From the NCBI GenBank assembly GCA_020465985.1, contig JAANYP010000256.1, positions 141,336-205,335 of the forward strand: 64,000 bases of DNA, given 5' to 3'. Each line of letters opens with the position of its first letter. The stretch's first letter is position 1. The translations under genes were made by a program, and so were the position numbers. The notes beneath the pieces were generated by a model. The model searched no databases. It had not been told where the DNA came from and was given only the letters and a program-made list of their open reading frames with translations. Shown piece by piece: positions 1 to 10,844 of this stretch. The stretch is from Centrapalus pauciflorus (taxonomy: Eukaryota; Streptophyta; Magnoliopsida; Asterales; Asteraceae).

Positions 1-224
1 CATAAATATTTATTTCATGTTTAGGCAAATAAAAAAAACAATAGAAAGCATGGAAAATATAATGTACCAATCCATCGTTAAAGAGCATGTTAATGTTTCC
101 CTTCTCCATCAGAAGGTAAAGCAGTTGAGATTTTGGTCCCCTAAACCCAATTCTGAGGATGGAATCAACTTCCATCATCTCGTAAACGATGTCAGACTTA
201 GATTCGCGTTTAAAGCTTTTGCAA
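1..224 (-). CDS. F-box-like gene, exon 2 (partial, runs off left edge)
   Basis: Read on the minus strand, this stretch is open with no stop from a 3' splice site at 225-235 (ending CATTACAG) to the window edge, about 74 codons. It begins C-K-S-F-K-R-E-S and includes L-L-Y-L-L-M-E-K-G-N. The F-box-only family related to Arabidopsis At2g35280 has a similar downstream region (residues after the F-box, then a segment on the numbers of affected neighbours ending G-(V/L)-V-x-Y). Joined to exon 1 at 22574, the reading frame is kept: the donor splits a codon after its second base and this exon supplies the third. Such proteins normally serve as substrate adaptors of SCF ubiquitin ligases. The gene identity is inferred; the frame and splice signals are seen. 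Either the protein or a further intron continues beyond base 1. Confidence 0.55.
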
Positions 225-375
225 CTGTAATGAATGCAGACATAAAAGCTTAATAAAACGTACTCTTAAATAGACAAATACGTCATGTTCATTCAGAAAA
301 TCTAAAATCTAAGCCCAAAGTAATGGGCTACAGTTCATTAAACTTAATGTATCTCTTAAATCGGCAAATACATCA
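225..375 (-). other. Intron remnant of the F-box-like gene, left part
   Basis: AT-rich non-coding sequence between the exon 2 acceptor and the target duplication of copia element 1. The other intron part is 22533-22573. Without the insertion the intron would be about 190-200 bp, an ordinary plant intron length. Confidence 0.5.
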
Positions 376-380
376 TAATC
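376..380 (+). repeat. Target-site duplication TAATC (left) of copia element 1
   Basis: TAATC lies directly before the TG of the 5' LTR and is repeated exactly at 22528-22532, directly after the CA of the 3' LTR. A 5-bp duplication is the normal integrase signature and shows that 381-22527 is a single insertion with later nested ones. Confidence 0.9.
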
Positions 381-1037
381 TGTTGGGAAATAATCTAAGT
401 ATGTCAAGCTGTTAGTTAGGATTTCTCAAGCTGTTAGTAGTATTTCTGTGTAATTACAAAGTTCAAGCTGCCAGTTCAATAAACTCGAGCAGCTAGTTCA
501 AAAGTTCCAGCCGCTCAATAGATAGATAACAGAAAGTGATAAAATTCAGGAAGTGATAAAGATTTCAAGATTTGAAGATCTTCCAAGCATATCTACAACC
601 AGAGAAATCACAGTTTGTCAAGGAAATAAATCAGAAGACTATAAATCAGAAGACTATAAATAAATCAGAAGACTATAAATAGGAAATAAATCAGAAGACT
701 ATAAATCAGAAGACTTAAGCATATCGTGGTGCTTAAGTTTTTATATTGTATTTGCATTCTGATTAAAGTTTCTAAAATCCTCTAAGGTTGAAAAAAACCC
801 TAAGAACAGTTTGTGTTCTTCGTCTAATCAAACAGATTAGAGGTGATTGTAATCAGAGTTTGGCAATATAAAGGTTTCGATATTGATTGTGTTTATTTGA
901 TTATCTGCTCATTATTGTTCTGAAAGTTTTCTTAAAACAATTAAGTGTTATTCCGCAAACTTTTTAATTTGACTTTGATTCAAAACGAGGTTATTGGTTT
1001 AACTCTCAGTTAATCTTAGGTGATTTTGATCTTGACA
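381..1037 (+). repeat. 5' LTR of copia element 1
   Basis: 657 bp, starting TGTTGGGAAA and ending CTTGACA, clearly homologous to 21890-22527. It holds several degenerate copies of a CAAGCTG(T/C)(T/C)AGT motif. The main length difference from the other LTR is at 625-717, where an AAATCAGAAGACTATAAAT-type unit is repeated about five times; the 3' LTR has one copy that leads into its TATA box. Confidence 0.93.
625..717 (+). repeat. Tandem duplication over the LTR TATA region
   Basis: Five imperfect copies of an 16-18 bp unit containing ATCAGAAGACTATAAAT. The equivalent place in the 3' LTR (about 22158-22180) has a single copy followed by a plausible TATA box CTATAAATAG, and about 25 bp of that LTR are missing here. 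The core promoter of the 5' LTR was therefore rearranged after insertion or in the parent. Confidence 0.75.
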
Positions 1038-1039
1038 AG

Positions 1040-1051
1040 TGGTATCAGAGT
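1040..1051 (+). promoter_or_regulatory. Primer-binding site (initiator tRNA-Met type)
   Basis: TGGTATCAGAGT begins 2 nt after the 5' LTR end. TGGTATCAGAG is complementary to the 3' end of plant initiator tRNA-Met, the usual primer for copia minus-strand synthesis. Confidence 0.88.
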
Positions 1052-1124
1052 AGGTTCTGTTTTATTTTTATTCTTTGTTTTCAAAGTCAGAAACTTTCAT
1101 CTTTTAAATTTTTCTTTTTCTGCA

Positions 1125-1757
1125 ATGGAGTTTGATAGTAGCAGTAGCGGATCTGGGCAAGGACTTAAAGTGCCTATGCTCAAACCCACTGAGTTCGAGA
1201 TGTGGAAACTCAGAATTCAATAGCACATTCAATTTATTGATTATGCCCTATGGGAAGCTGTTGAAAGTCCTCCTGCAGTTGATCCTGAACTAGATGTTGA
1301 AGGCAAACCAAAAAGAACACCTCCGAAAACTGATATTGAGAGAAAGGCTAGAATGAATGAAGTTAAAGCTCTCACTATTTTACAGATAGTTATTCCTAAT
1401 GCCTATCAACAACTGTTTAAAAAATTTTATACTGCTCATTCTCTATGGCTTGCTTTAGAGAAAAGATTTGCTGGCAATGCTAGCACAAAAAGAAATCAAA
1501 AGGATCTTGTAAAATAGCAATATGAAAATATTTCTGGAGGAAAGAATGAAAAGCTTACTCAAATCTTTGATAGGTTCAATAAGCTGATAGGTGAGTTGGA
1601 GAGTGCTAGGGTTAGCCTGGATCAAGATGAAGTAAACAGAAAATTCCTCAGATCTCTTGGTGAAAAATGGATAGTATATGCTGCACAATGAAGAACAGAG
1701 GACACTCTAGATGAAATAGAGTTGGATGATCTCTACAAAGAGTGTTTGAATCTGAAA
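1125..1757 (+). pseudogene. Copia element 1 gag, N-terminal part
   Basis: The ATG at 1125 opens a gag frame (M-E-F-D-S-S-S-S-G) with the DUF4219-like start (KVPMLKPTEFEMWKLRI) and then the UBN2/retrotran_gag-like region (a W-x-A-L-E-K-R-F-type segment near 1450, then repeated E/L-rich helices). In-frame stops at about 1221, 1516 and 1689 break it. Reading stays in one frame up to 1757, where it meets the Helitron-like insertion. Gag would form the cytoplasmic virus-like particle. Confidence 0.82.
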
Positions 1758-3891
1758 TCTATATAGTATAATAAATGAGAACAAATTTTCGCCACATGTC
1801 ATCCTCCTAATACCCTATTTTTTTTATCTTCCCGCTCTTTTTCCAAAAATAAAGAATAAGATTAATTTAAGTAACTTGCATATCATTTAATTGATTTAAT
1901 TTAAAATTTATGATTGAAACTTATGATTTTTGTTTCCTACACTAATTGAAACTATAATTATTAATTAATACTTATTAAAAGTTTTCAAAATTAAAAAACT
2001 AAAATAAAAAGTTTTTATGAAAATCAATAAAATAGTAAATTTCAAGTTTAAATCTCCCAAAGAATAAATAATTTTAAAAAAGTTATAAAATAAAAATTTT
2101 AAATAAAAAATAATTTTTTTAAACGATCAATAAAATAATAAACTTCAAATTTAAATATCTGAATGAATAAGTAATTTTATGAAATAACAATTAAATACCT
2201 TAGTATACAATAAATTTGATTAACTTTTTGTTATCAAATCTTTATATGTTAAGTATGAAATTTTGACACATGTTAAAAAAAAAAAATAAGCATTCAAATT
2301 TTAAAAGTATTTTCTTAAATAAAAATTTGCATTAATATTTTCTAAAACTTCAAAACTAGATGTTGCAAAATTAGTACTTAAAATAACTTAATTTAAAATA
2401 ATCTTAATTACATATTTATTTTTTAAGTTGACGCTGGATTTGTTATAATGTTATATCAAGCTTTAATCACTTAGGCATTAAATATTAATACTTAATTAAA
2501 ACATCTTCAATAAGAAAACTTATATATGGTTTAATTTAAGGTCTCTAACAAATTTATACAATTTAAATTAATATACTTCATAAAAATTTAATATATAAAA
2601 TAATTATTTTGTTGATATCCATGGGATTGATGATAGCACAATAACAAATAAAACAGAATGAAGGTTCAACATTTTTGATACAATAATAAGAAGATAATAT
2701 TGAATTGAATCACATATGTAAGAACCATAAAATATTATATTTAAATCAATAATTCAAATATGTTGAATAACATCTTAATTGTCTTTTTTTTTTACTTAAA
2801 CATTGACTTAGAATCATTACTTTTTACCATTGACTCAATGATTTTGCATTTATGTCATCTTTTTTTTTGGTTTTATTGTATCATAAAAATAATGAAATAA
2901 AATTAGTCTTTTTGATATTAGCCTATTTTAAAATATTACACAAATATAATTTTCCATTTTATAAAGAAGATGATCACTTAAAATTGAGAGGATTGGAGGG
3001 GCGGCGATAAAATTGTTATCCTGGCTTGCTCTATGAACATGCGTCTCTCTGTTTGACGTGAATGAAAATAGGAATTGAATTTTTTATTGATATAGTTCAT
3101 TTGCACTCGTATTCATGATTTCTTTTCATTTTGTTTCAAAATTAATGTTATTTATAAAAATAGTTCTTTACAATTTATATAATTTCAATTATACTATCGG
3201 TTAGTTTATCACTTTATCAACTCACCTATTACATAAAACTTTAATAATATAATTATTTACATAGATTATATATAAACTTGAAACTAAAAATATAAATATT
3301 AATGTTTACATAAAATATATAAAAACTTAAATGTATAGATAACAATTAATTTTAAAGTTGTCATTTCAATATCATAGTATTTAAATTTTAGATTCTTTCT
3401 AGAAAGTGTTATTAAAATTGTTTAATAAACAACTAAAAAGAATTTTAGATTATATTGGATATTGATTAAGTAGCAGGAATTTAATTTTTTTTTAAATCTA
3501 TCTATACTATTAAAAGATTAAATAGATGTCATTTTGTACCTAGCATAACCTGAATATGACATGTGTAATAGTTTAAAATTTTATGTTAAAAAATTATTAA
3601 ATTAATTTAGAAATAAAACGTCTGCCTATTATCCTGGATTTCTGTTTTAAATTTGAGTCCACATTCCAGGTCTTTTCTTAGCTTCTATAAAATTTTCATT
3701 TCTTTGTAATTATTTAATTTTTAGTTATGTATTTTACCTTTACTTACATGTTTTAAATATTTTCAATATACACTTTAACAATATAATATATTTGTTTTAT
3801 TTGTTGTTTCTATTGTAATTTTTTAAATTTATATGAAGTTTAAAAAAGCAGTTACTTAATTATTCCGTGTTGTACACGGGTAATAAACTAG
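1758..3891 (+). mobile_element. Helitron-like insertion in copia gag
   Basis: 2134 bp of very AT-rich non-coding DNA separates the two halves of gag. It begins TCTATATAGTATAAT after an A and ends in a hairpin (CCGTGT-TGT-ACACGG, 3865-3879), 8 nt, then CTAG followed by T. TC start, hairpin, CTRR end and A/T insertion without duplication are Helitron hallmarks. No Rep/helicase is encoded, so it would be non-autonomous. Rejoining the flanks leaves a one-base phase difference, so either the boundary is off by one or gag later lost or gained a base. The alternative is a composite insertion (see 3501-3891). Confidence 0.6.
3501..3891 (+). mobile_element. Possible inner Helitron sharing the same 3' end
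   Basis: A second Helitron-like 5' terminus, TCTATACTATTAAAAG, starts at 3501 right after an A, 391 bp before the common hairpin and CTAG end. It resembles the outer start (TCTATA) and each is followed within 30-80 bp by a CACATGTCAT- or GACATGTG-like stretch. Either a small Helitron inserted near the end of a larger one, or the outer element captured this end. Confidence 0.45.
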
Positions 3892-5953
3892 TTGAAAATA
3901 AAAAGAAACTCTTTTCTTATAATCAAAACACTGGTTTGCTATCATCAGCATTAAATGATAAATCAAACTGCTGTGACTCCTTTTCAGGAACTGATGGCAA
4001 CACTTCTGAAGTTCATTATGAGACATTTGTTGCAAGTGATGGAGTTTTTGCTCTTAATGCTGAAGATTTGGAACAGATCCATCCAGATGATCTAAAAGAG
4101 ATGGACTTAAAGTGGCAACATGTTGTGTTAACTATGAGGGCCAAACGATTTCATAAAAGAACTGGCAGACAAAACTTTCAAGCCAGAACAGAAGGCAAGC
4201 CAGCATTTGACAAATCAAAGGTTGAGTGCGTCAAATGTCACAAGCTTAGCCACTTTGCTAGAGAGTGTAGATCACAAGATCAGCGGCCACCAAGACCCTT
4301 ACAAACCAGTCAAACACCATTTTCACAAGCTCTTGTTTCTCAAGAAGACAATGTCTTTGATTGGAGTGACCAAACAGAAGAGGAATTTCAGAATCAAGCT
4401 CTTATGGCAGAAACTACAACTGTCACTTCCACTGAACTACCATCTGAGGTAAATGCTAAACTCTGCTCTCAAGCATGCAAAAATATGGTTAGAAAGTACA
4501 GAGATCATAATGAAAGCATGTGTAAAACTCTAGCTAAGATGGAAGAGAGGAGATATGTATATATGCAGGCAATAGAGGATATTGAAAAACAGATCAATGA
4601 TTGTAAAGACAATGAGATTCAGATGGGACATGATAGAACATATCATGAGTGGGAGCAAAAGGAACTAAATGAGAAAATAGAGACCCTTAATAAGAATTTA
4701 GATGAGGCTGGACAGAAGGTTTAGATGCCCACAAGAAACTAGAATCTATAAACATAGACTTGGGCAGCTTCAAGCTGACCAATCAAAAGCTAGATTACCT
4801 AATGGAAGTCCAATTTAAAGATAGGGTAAAATCTCAACTCAATCCCAAGGAAGGAATAGGATATAATGCTACTCCACCTCCATATAACAATAAATACATT
4901 CATCCTATGAGTGAAGTTGCTGATAGGCTTGTGAATGAACCATTAGATGAGAAAATGAAAACTGTAGATCCTATCCTTGAGGATAAGCCTGAACCTGAAG
5001 AAGAATTGGTTACTAATGAAGGCAGTAAGAGTGAGGAAGCAGAGAGTAATTCCAAAACCATGAGTGAACCTATAGGACCTCTTGTTTCCAACTCTATCAG
5101 AACCAACAGCCTGAGGGAAGAAACCAACAGTTTGAAAGGAAAAGAGAAGATGAGTGAATACAATCGTGCTCCATATGTTTCTGTACCTTCTAACTATAAT
5201 ATTGCATCATATTCTAAAACAGATAAAAAGGGTAAAAATGTTCCAGTATGCACATGCCAAAAGCATGGTGTCCAAAAGTTTCCCACACAGCAGCAGGTAA
5301 GGGGAAATCAAAGGAACAAGAATCAGTTATGGTCACACAAAACTGGTTCCCCTATCAAAACAATCAAAAGATGTTTCCACTGTGGCAGGAAAAACCATCT
5401 GGCCAAGCACTGTTTATATAAACCACCTGTTGCAAAACAGACTATGTTTCAAAAACATGCCATTTCATAAAAATCAAAAGTTTCAAAGGCCTCAAAACCT
5501 GTCACCCTAGTTCCAAAGAATACAGTTGATCACAGGTTCATAAAAGTAAACAAAAGGCATCCTGTACACCAAAAACAAGCTTTAATGAAATCTAAATTAA
5601 GCATGAAATAGGTATGGTGTGTCAAAGGCAAAAACACAGCTCAAACAGCTAATACAAAAGTTGAAACTGTTAAGTCAAAAGTTGGAACTGGCAGTGCAGA
5701 TTCTGAAACTACTGACACTCAACATCCAGTTCCAACTACTAAGTCAAAAACTGGAACTGGTAGTGGATCATCTGAGACTGTTAAAGAAAAAGTTGGAAAG
5801 AACACCTGAACACCTCATGTCATAACTAAATACTCCTCAAAGAATCCACTAGTGGATCTCACTGAGTTTAAATAGACACAAACTATATTTAGTTATGTCA
5901 ATGCATAAGGACAACCGAAAACCAACTTGGTTTGGGTTTTACTTCACTACTAA
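3892..5953 (+). pseudogene. Copia element 1 gag, C-terminal part
   Basis: The frame 3894-4724 resumes gag (E-N-K-K-K-L-F-S-Y-N-Q-N), with a CCHC zinc knuckle C-V-K-C-H-K-L-S-H-F-A-R-E-C near 4225-4270 for RNA binding. A helix-rich coiled-coil segment follows (4480-4720). A frameshift near 4722 leads to 4760-5470, which carries a second knuckle C-F-H-C-G-R-K-N-H-L-A-K-H-C at about 5371-5415. The rest (5470-5950) is broken, ending V-W-V-L-L-H-Y-stop at 5951-5953, comparable to the W-V-P-x end of gag in the other copia copies here. Two knuckles and a large acidic tail are typical of SIRE-type gag. Confidence 0.82.
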
Positions 5954-5974
5954 CTGAGCTTCTATTTGTGCAGG
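5950..5974 (+). promoter_or_regulatory. 3' splice-site-like tract at the gag/pol junction
   Basis: Directly at the gag stop: a CTAAC branch-point-like motif, then CTTCTATTTGTGCAG and G. Pol starts in a different frame immediately afterwards. The same arrangement occurs in element 2 (54314-54340, minus) and element 5 (62197-62208, minus). The motif is seen; its use as an acceptor is inferred. Confidence 0.45.
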
Positions 5975-7260
5975 GCAACCACAGGAACCAACATAGGACG
6001 AGATGGCATGTGGACAGTGGATGCTCTAGGCACATGACAGACAATTCTGAATGCTTGTCAAATTTCAAAAGCTTTGAAGGAGGATTTGTTGCATTTGGTG
6101 GAAATTCCGAAGGAGGTAAGGTAACAGGTAAAGGTACTGTCAATGTAGGTAATATGATATTTAATGATTAACTGTATGTTGAACAGCTGAAGTACAACTT
6201 ACTCAGTGTGTCTCAAGTGTGTGACAAACAAAATATTGTTCTATTCACAGACTCTGAATGCATTGTCCTATCAAAAGATTTTGAAATACCTGGAAATCTT
6301 GTTTTACATAGAACACCAAGAAAGGACAATATCAACTGTTTGGACACAGAACACTTATCCAAAAAAAGTACTTTAAGCTGTTTAATATCCAAAGCATCAT
6401 CTAATGAATCTACTCTCTGGCAAAGAAGGATGTGTCACATGAACTTCAAATCCATGAATGTTTTAGTCAAAAATAACTTGGTAAGAGGTTTACCACAGAA
6501 GGAGTTCATATATGATGATCATTGTGTAGCTTGCCTCAAAGGCAAGTAACACAAAAGTTCTCATAAGGCCAAGGAAGTAATATCAATCTCATCTGCTCTC
6601 CATCTTCTTCATATGGATCTTTTTTGGTCTAACATCTGTTTTGAGTTTGAATAAAAGAGCCTACTGTTTAGTCATTGTTGATGATTTCACCAGGTTTACA
6701 TGGGTTTATTTTCTTAGGACTAAGGATGAAACTGCTGAGTTGGTCAAGTCCTTCATTCTAAAAATTGAAAACCAATCAAACTTAAAAGTCAAGGTGATCA
6801 GGTCAGACAATGGAACTGAGTTTAAAAATCAAATCCTAAACAGTTTCTGTGAGTCAAAAGGAATTGCAAGGCAATATAGTGCACCTAGAACACGACAATA
6901 AAATGGTGTAGCTGAAAGGAAGAATAGAACATCAATTGAAGCTGCTAGAACCATGCTAGCTGATTCCAAATTGCCAATGACCTTCTGGGAAGAGGCAGTA
7001 AATACAGCCTGTTATGTTCTAAATAGGGTTCAAGTTGTCTAGTCACAAGGGAAAACCCCCTACGAGTTATTCCAACACAGGATTCCTCTAGTGGCCTTCC
7101 TAAAACCATTTGGCTGTTCATGCACTATCCTTCATACTAAAACTCACTTAGGTAAGTTTGAGAGTAAGGCTGAAGAAGGATTCTTTGTAGGATACTCTAC
7201 ACAAAGAAAAGCCAATAAGGTCTATAACAGTGTATCTAAAACCACTGAAGAAAGTGCAAA
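5974..7260 (+). pseudogene. Copia element 1 pol, protease and integrase part
   Basis: The frame carries W-H-V-D-S-G-C-S-R-H-M-T near 6004, the active-site D-S-G of the copia aspartic protease. It is followed by a GAG_pre-integrase zinc region in which the first histidine is replaced (L-W-Q-R-R-M-C-H) but C-V-A-C is kept (about 6415-6540). The integrase core has H-M-D-L-F (about 6610), R-S-D-N-G-T-E-F (about 6803) and N-G-V-A-E-R-K-N-R (about 6905). Stops at 6168, 6547 and 6899 and a frameshift around 6630 inactivate it. Sequence breaks off at 7260, where the chromovirus is inserted, and resumes at 16530. Confidence 0.88.
7256..7260 (+). repeat. Target-site duplication GCAAA (left) of the chromovirus
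   Basis: GCAAA precedes the TG of the 5' LTR and recurs exactly at 16525-16529 after the CA of the 3' LTR, proving insertion into the copia pol gene. Confidence 0.9.
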
Positions 7261-7832
7261 TGTAACATCCGACACTAAACCAGGTTAGCAACTATGACCT
7301 AATCAGTGTTTATTAGCAATTTATAACCAAATCAATGGTCATTAGCAATTAATCAAGGTGATTAACAATGTTCATAAGGAATTTCAACTCAATTGGAATC
7401 AATTTCATCGGTGCGATGAATCGGTAAATAAATTAATCTGATCGATTTACGATATGATGGATTAATTCAACTAAGTAGATGATGAAATTATGATTAGTGA
7501 CACTAATCATACACTAATACGCTTACTTAACATTAATTATGCAAGACTAAAACAATTCATTAAATTAACGCATTCATAAGTATTTATGAATTTACATAAA
7601 AAGGGAAATACAAGAATACATTTTGAAATACATTTATACAAAAAAAAATTGAAAATACCCTTTTTTATACCCCTAGGCCGGCCACCCCATTGTACCACCT
7701 AAAACTTGACTTCTAATATTTTATTTAAAGTCCCATGCACCATGTACATCACCATCTCCATCAACTTCACCTCACTTTGCAAAGATGTGCACTCAACCTC
7801 CATTTTCTCATCATTTCACCACTTTTACTCTT

Positions 7833-7845
7833 CTATAAATAGAGA
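7833..7845 (+). promoter_or_regulatory. LTR TATA box
   Basis: CTATAAATAGAGA, about 570 bp into the LTR, followed by pyrimidine-rich sequence; the 3' LTR has the same motif near 14580. Likely the pol II core promoter of the element. Confidence 0.6.
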
Positions 7846-8236
7846 CTCACATTTCTCTCATTCTTCACACCTTAAAAGATCAAAAATCTCTCTTCTTCCT
7901 CTCATGAAAATCCAGCCAAAGGGCCTTATAAAAGGCCAAGATTTGCAACTTTTGTTCTTCAAGTTTTCAAGGGTTCTTTTGTGCAACCAAGTTCAAGAAC
8001 ACTTCCTTCTGCTTGATTTCATACTACTAACACATCAAAGTAAGTAAACACTAACCTATAATGTCTTACATTTATGTTTTTATAAGTCTTGAATAATATG
8101 TATAATCACCAACAACAACATGTTTCATAAAAACTCAAATTCATAAGTCTCTAGTTTTTGTTTTTAAGTTGTTTTCTTCAAATGTGTTTGTAAATATATA
8201 AACACATCATGAAAGTGTAAACATTATGAAAATCAA

Positions 8237-8259
8237 ATGACACACACACACACACACAC

Positions 8260-8301
<42 letters not shown>
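8237..8301. repeat. (CA)n(TA)n microsatellite
   Basis: CA repeats run into AT repeats. The matching place in the 3' LTR (about 14990-15050) is pure AT of a different length. Confidence 0.9.
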
Positions 8302-8307
<6 letters not shown>

Positions 8308-9728
8308 TTTATAACTTTTATATAAGTAGTCTTTGAATAAACAACAAGAATCACTAGTTATTTCAACTTTATGAACTATGGAATTTCGGCAGAAAAGTTG
8401 CATCGACTTTGAAAAATCATAACTAATTCATAACTTAACAAAATGAGTTGATTCTTTTCTCAAAAGTTAGATCTATGTTTTAACTAAAAATCTGGAAGTT
8501 TTCATAATTTATTATGGAGTTTAGAACTCCCAGATGTTATTTGGGAACCCGAAAGTTTGACAGCTCAAAAATGGCCAACATGGGGGTTTTAAAGAGCTTT
8601 TTCCCCAACCTAAACACCTCGAAAAATGGTTGTTCTTAGTTTATAAAATTATTTTATATAGTAGTTTTATGTCTAGGAAAACCAAAGACCAAATCGTTTT
8701 GGAGCTTGGTCAACAACAGCCTCAAAGTAGGCCGAAAAACCTTGAAAAAGATGGAAAATGACATATATATTAACTTGACGTTTTAAGTGGGTTTTATTTA
8801 TAAACTTGTAATGTTGGGTGATTGAAAACATAACAACATTTATACATACATATTATCATATATGGGAGTTATTTAATCCCTTATATCATTTAGCACTCGG
8901 TTAAACGCGTCCGGTGTCATCACTCATCAACAACGTAAATCGTCGTTTTTACGCTCATTTTTTTCATCAACATGCGGTGAGTCTTCATAGCCCCTATTTT
9001 CACCATCTATTGGGGTGGAAATACATGATCTGTTTTCATATGGACATCAAAACTGTTTATTTCTTATATGTATTACATGTGTGGATCCATCAGCCCTCAA
9101 ATCATGAACCGTTAATTGCATTTATTTGCAAGCGCAAATATATTGTGGATAGATCTATCGGGATTCTTGTCCCCCATTCGGGTTAGTCTTAGTCGGCTAA
9201 CTGCGGGATGCATATATATTCAACACACGGTACTTAGTACGGGAATACTGCACAGGGCAAACTCATTTAATTAAGTTTCGGTTGCATGATGGTTTATGTA
9301 ATACATACATGGAATTTATGCTTTATAAATTCAACTCATCTGATAATGTCCATACAATGGGTATTTTCGCGTAAACCTATGAGCGCACCAACAATTTGTT
9401 CACGTATTTTAGCCTGTATTTTCAGGTGATTAAGACATGCGCATTTATCAGAAGCATTCCAAGGCTTCCGTTCATTTTGGAGTCGCAGCATTTTCAAACT
9501 CGGAGATATATTTGCATCTTTCCTGATAAACTAAATTGTGTATTTAAATCTTTGTATTTTAAGAACTACTTACGCTGTATTTTGGTTATGTAAAACAATA
9601 TTTATATTTGAAGTTAAATCAATGTAATTTTACAAAACGTCCATATAGTGGTCGTTCGTTATGATTATGGTTACGCTTCCGCACTCATCACGCCTCGCTG
9701 CCAACCGGGGTAGCAGGGTGTGACAGAT

Positions 9729-9741
9729 TGGTATCAAAGCC
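9729..9741 (+). promoter_or_regulatory. Primer-binding site of the chromovirus
   Basis: TGGTATCAAAGCC starts 3 nt after the 5' LTR end and is the usual initiator-Met PBS of chromoviruses. Confidence 0.85.
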
Positions 9742-9827
9742 ATAGTTATAGTGAACTAGGTTGCATTAGTACCTATACTATAACTGTTACAAAAACTAAA
9801 CCTTCTTCCAGAACTGTGAACATATGT

Positions 9828-10602
9828 ATGGACCCTAATGACAGAAACATGTCAAACAATACGGTTATTATCCTCTTTGACCATGAGGATGAACTCTCAC
9901 CCATGGAACAAGGAAGCCAAGGTGACACTAAGATGTACTTTTGATCGGAGACCCAACCAGACCCAATCAATGACGAGGTAGAGGACCCGTCAGAACAAAA
10001 GGGGGGCAACTGTGGCCCTGCAGCACAAAGTGCTCCACCATCACCACCATGTATTCCATCCTACACTCTATTCAGGAGCCATCCCAATGGACCATTGAGG
10101 AAGTTCACCCCTTAGAAAAGGGTGTGACTGGCACAACGGGAGTCTATCCTGGTACCTGCCCATCAGCCAAACCCACCGCAGTAGTGACGGGCAAACATAA
10201 GACGGTGGGAATGGATGCCTCACACTTTCTAATAGTGGAGAAACGAGGAAGGGATCCAAAGCCAGTTTGAAGTTGAAACACCATCTTCTTCTCAAGTGTC
10301 GACACTTACCCAGAAACCTACGTAACAAACGATCCCTCTGTTGGTGGCAAGGGCCGCCAGACACGACCTCCAAGTTCGACAAAATCCACCAACAGGTCAG
10401 TGAAATATTTTTAAGGATTAAGCAGGAGACAATACGGACCACCAATATATTTTTGGCCAACCAGAATACCCAGGCAATTCAACATGACGGAACTGATGAA
10501 TTGTGATAGCGCCTAGCAGAGCGCAAAGCCCGCAATGCAGAACTAACCCAACGACTTAACGCTCTGGAGTACGAGGAAACCTCGGAGTCATCTCATACTT
10601 AG
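9828..10602 (+). pseudogene. Chromovirus gag, N-terminal remnant
   Basis: The ATG at 9828 (M-D-P-N-D-R-N) opens a broken frame with acidic and proline-rich stretches. A last recognisable part resembles an N-terminal gag helix (E-R-K-A-R-N-A-E-L-T-Q-R-L-N-A-L-E-Y-E near 10515-10575). Many stops and shifts interrupt it. I see no capsid core and no CCHC knuckle before the protease at about 10850, so the middle and end of gag seem deleted. Assignment rests mainly on position between PBS and protease. Confidence 0.55.
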
Positions 10603-10844
10603 TACCCTCTTACCATTTTATAGTATTTCTCTAGGTTTTACTATCTGATATATCTTAGTGTATGTAAGGCTTAAAAATTTATCAAAAAATCCCGACCATA
10701 TCATGTACAAAGATTAGGTATCAAACATTTTAATGAAGAACTATGTTTTATCTATAACTATGTGCATGAGGACATGTAGTACGACAATCTGCCTAAGAAA
10801 TTTCAAACCCATAGACTTATTCTCTTACCCAATTAGATACCACT

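Larger units (their letters stand above)
7261..9725 (+). repeat. 5' LTR of the chromovirus
   Basis: 2465 bp, TGTAACATCC to GTGTGACA, near-identical in order to 14007-16524. A TATA box (CTATAAATAGAG) lies near 7833, with a downstream TC-rich start region. The open frames inside it (for example 8914-9186) also occur in the other LTR and look non-coding. It carries a (CA)n(TA)n tract at about 8237-8301. Confidence 0.93.

Noticed and set aside
17..253. 78-codon plus-strand frame
   Set aside because: Opposite strand of the F-box-like exon 2, which has splice signals and family-like sequence.
1040..1051. tRNA gene
   Set aside because: Only the 11-12 nt complementary to a tRNA 3' end are present; it is a primer-binding site, as at 9729, 29898 and 57911.
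8914..9186. Open frame repeated at 15714-15986
   Set aside because: Lies at the same place in both chromovirus LTRs, with no known domain; non-coding LTR sequence.
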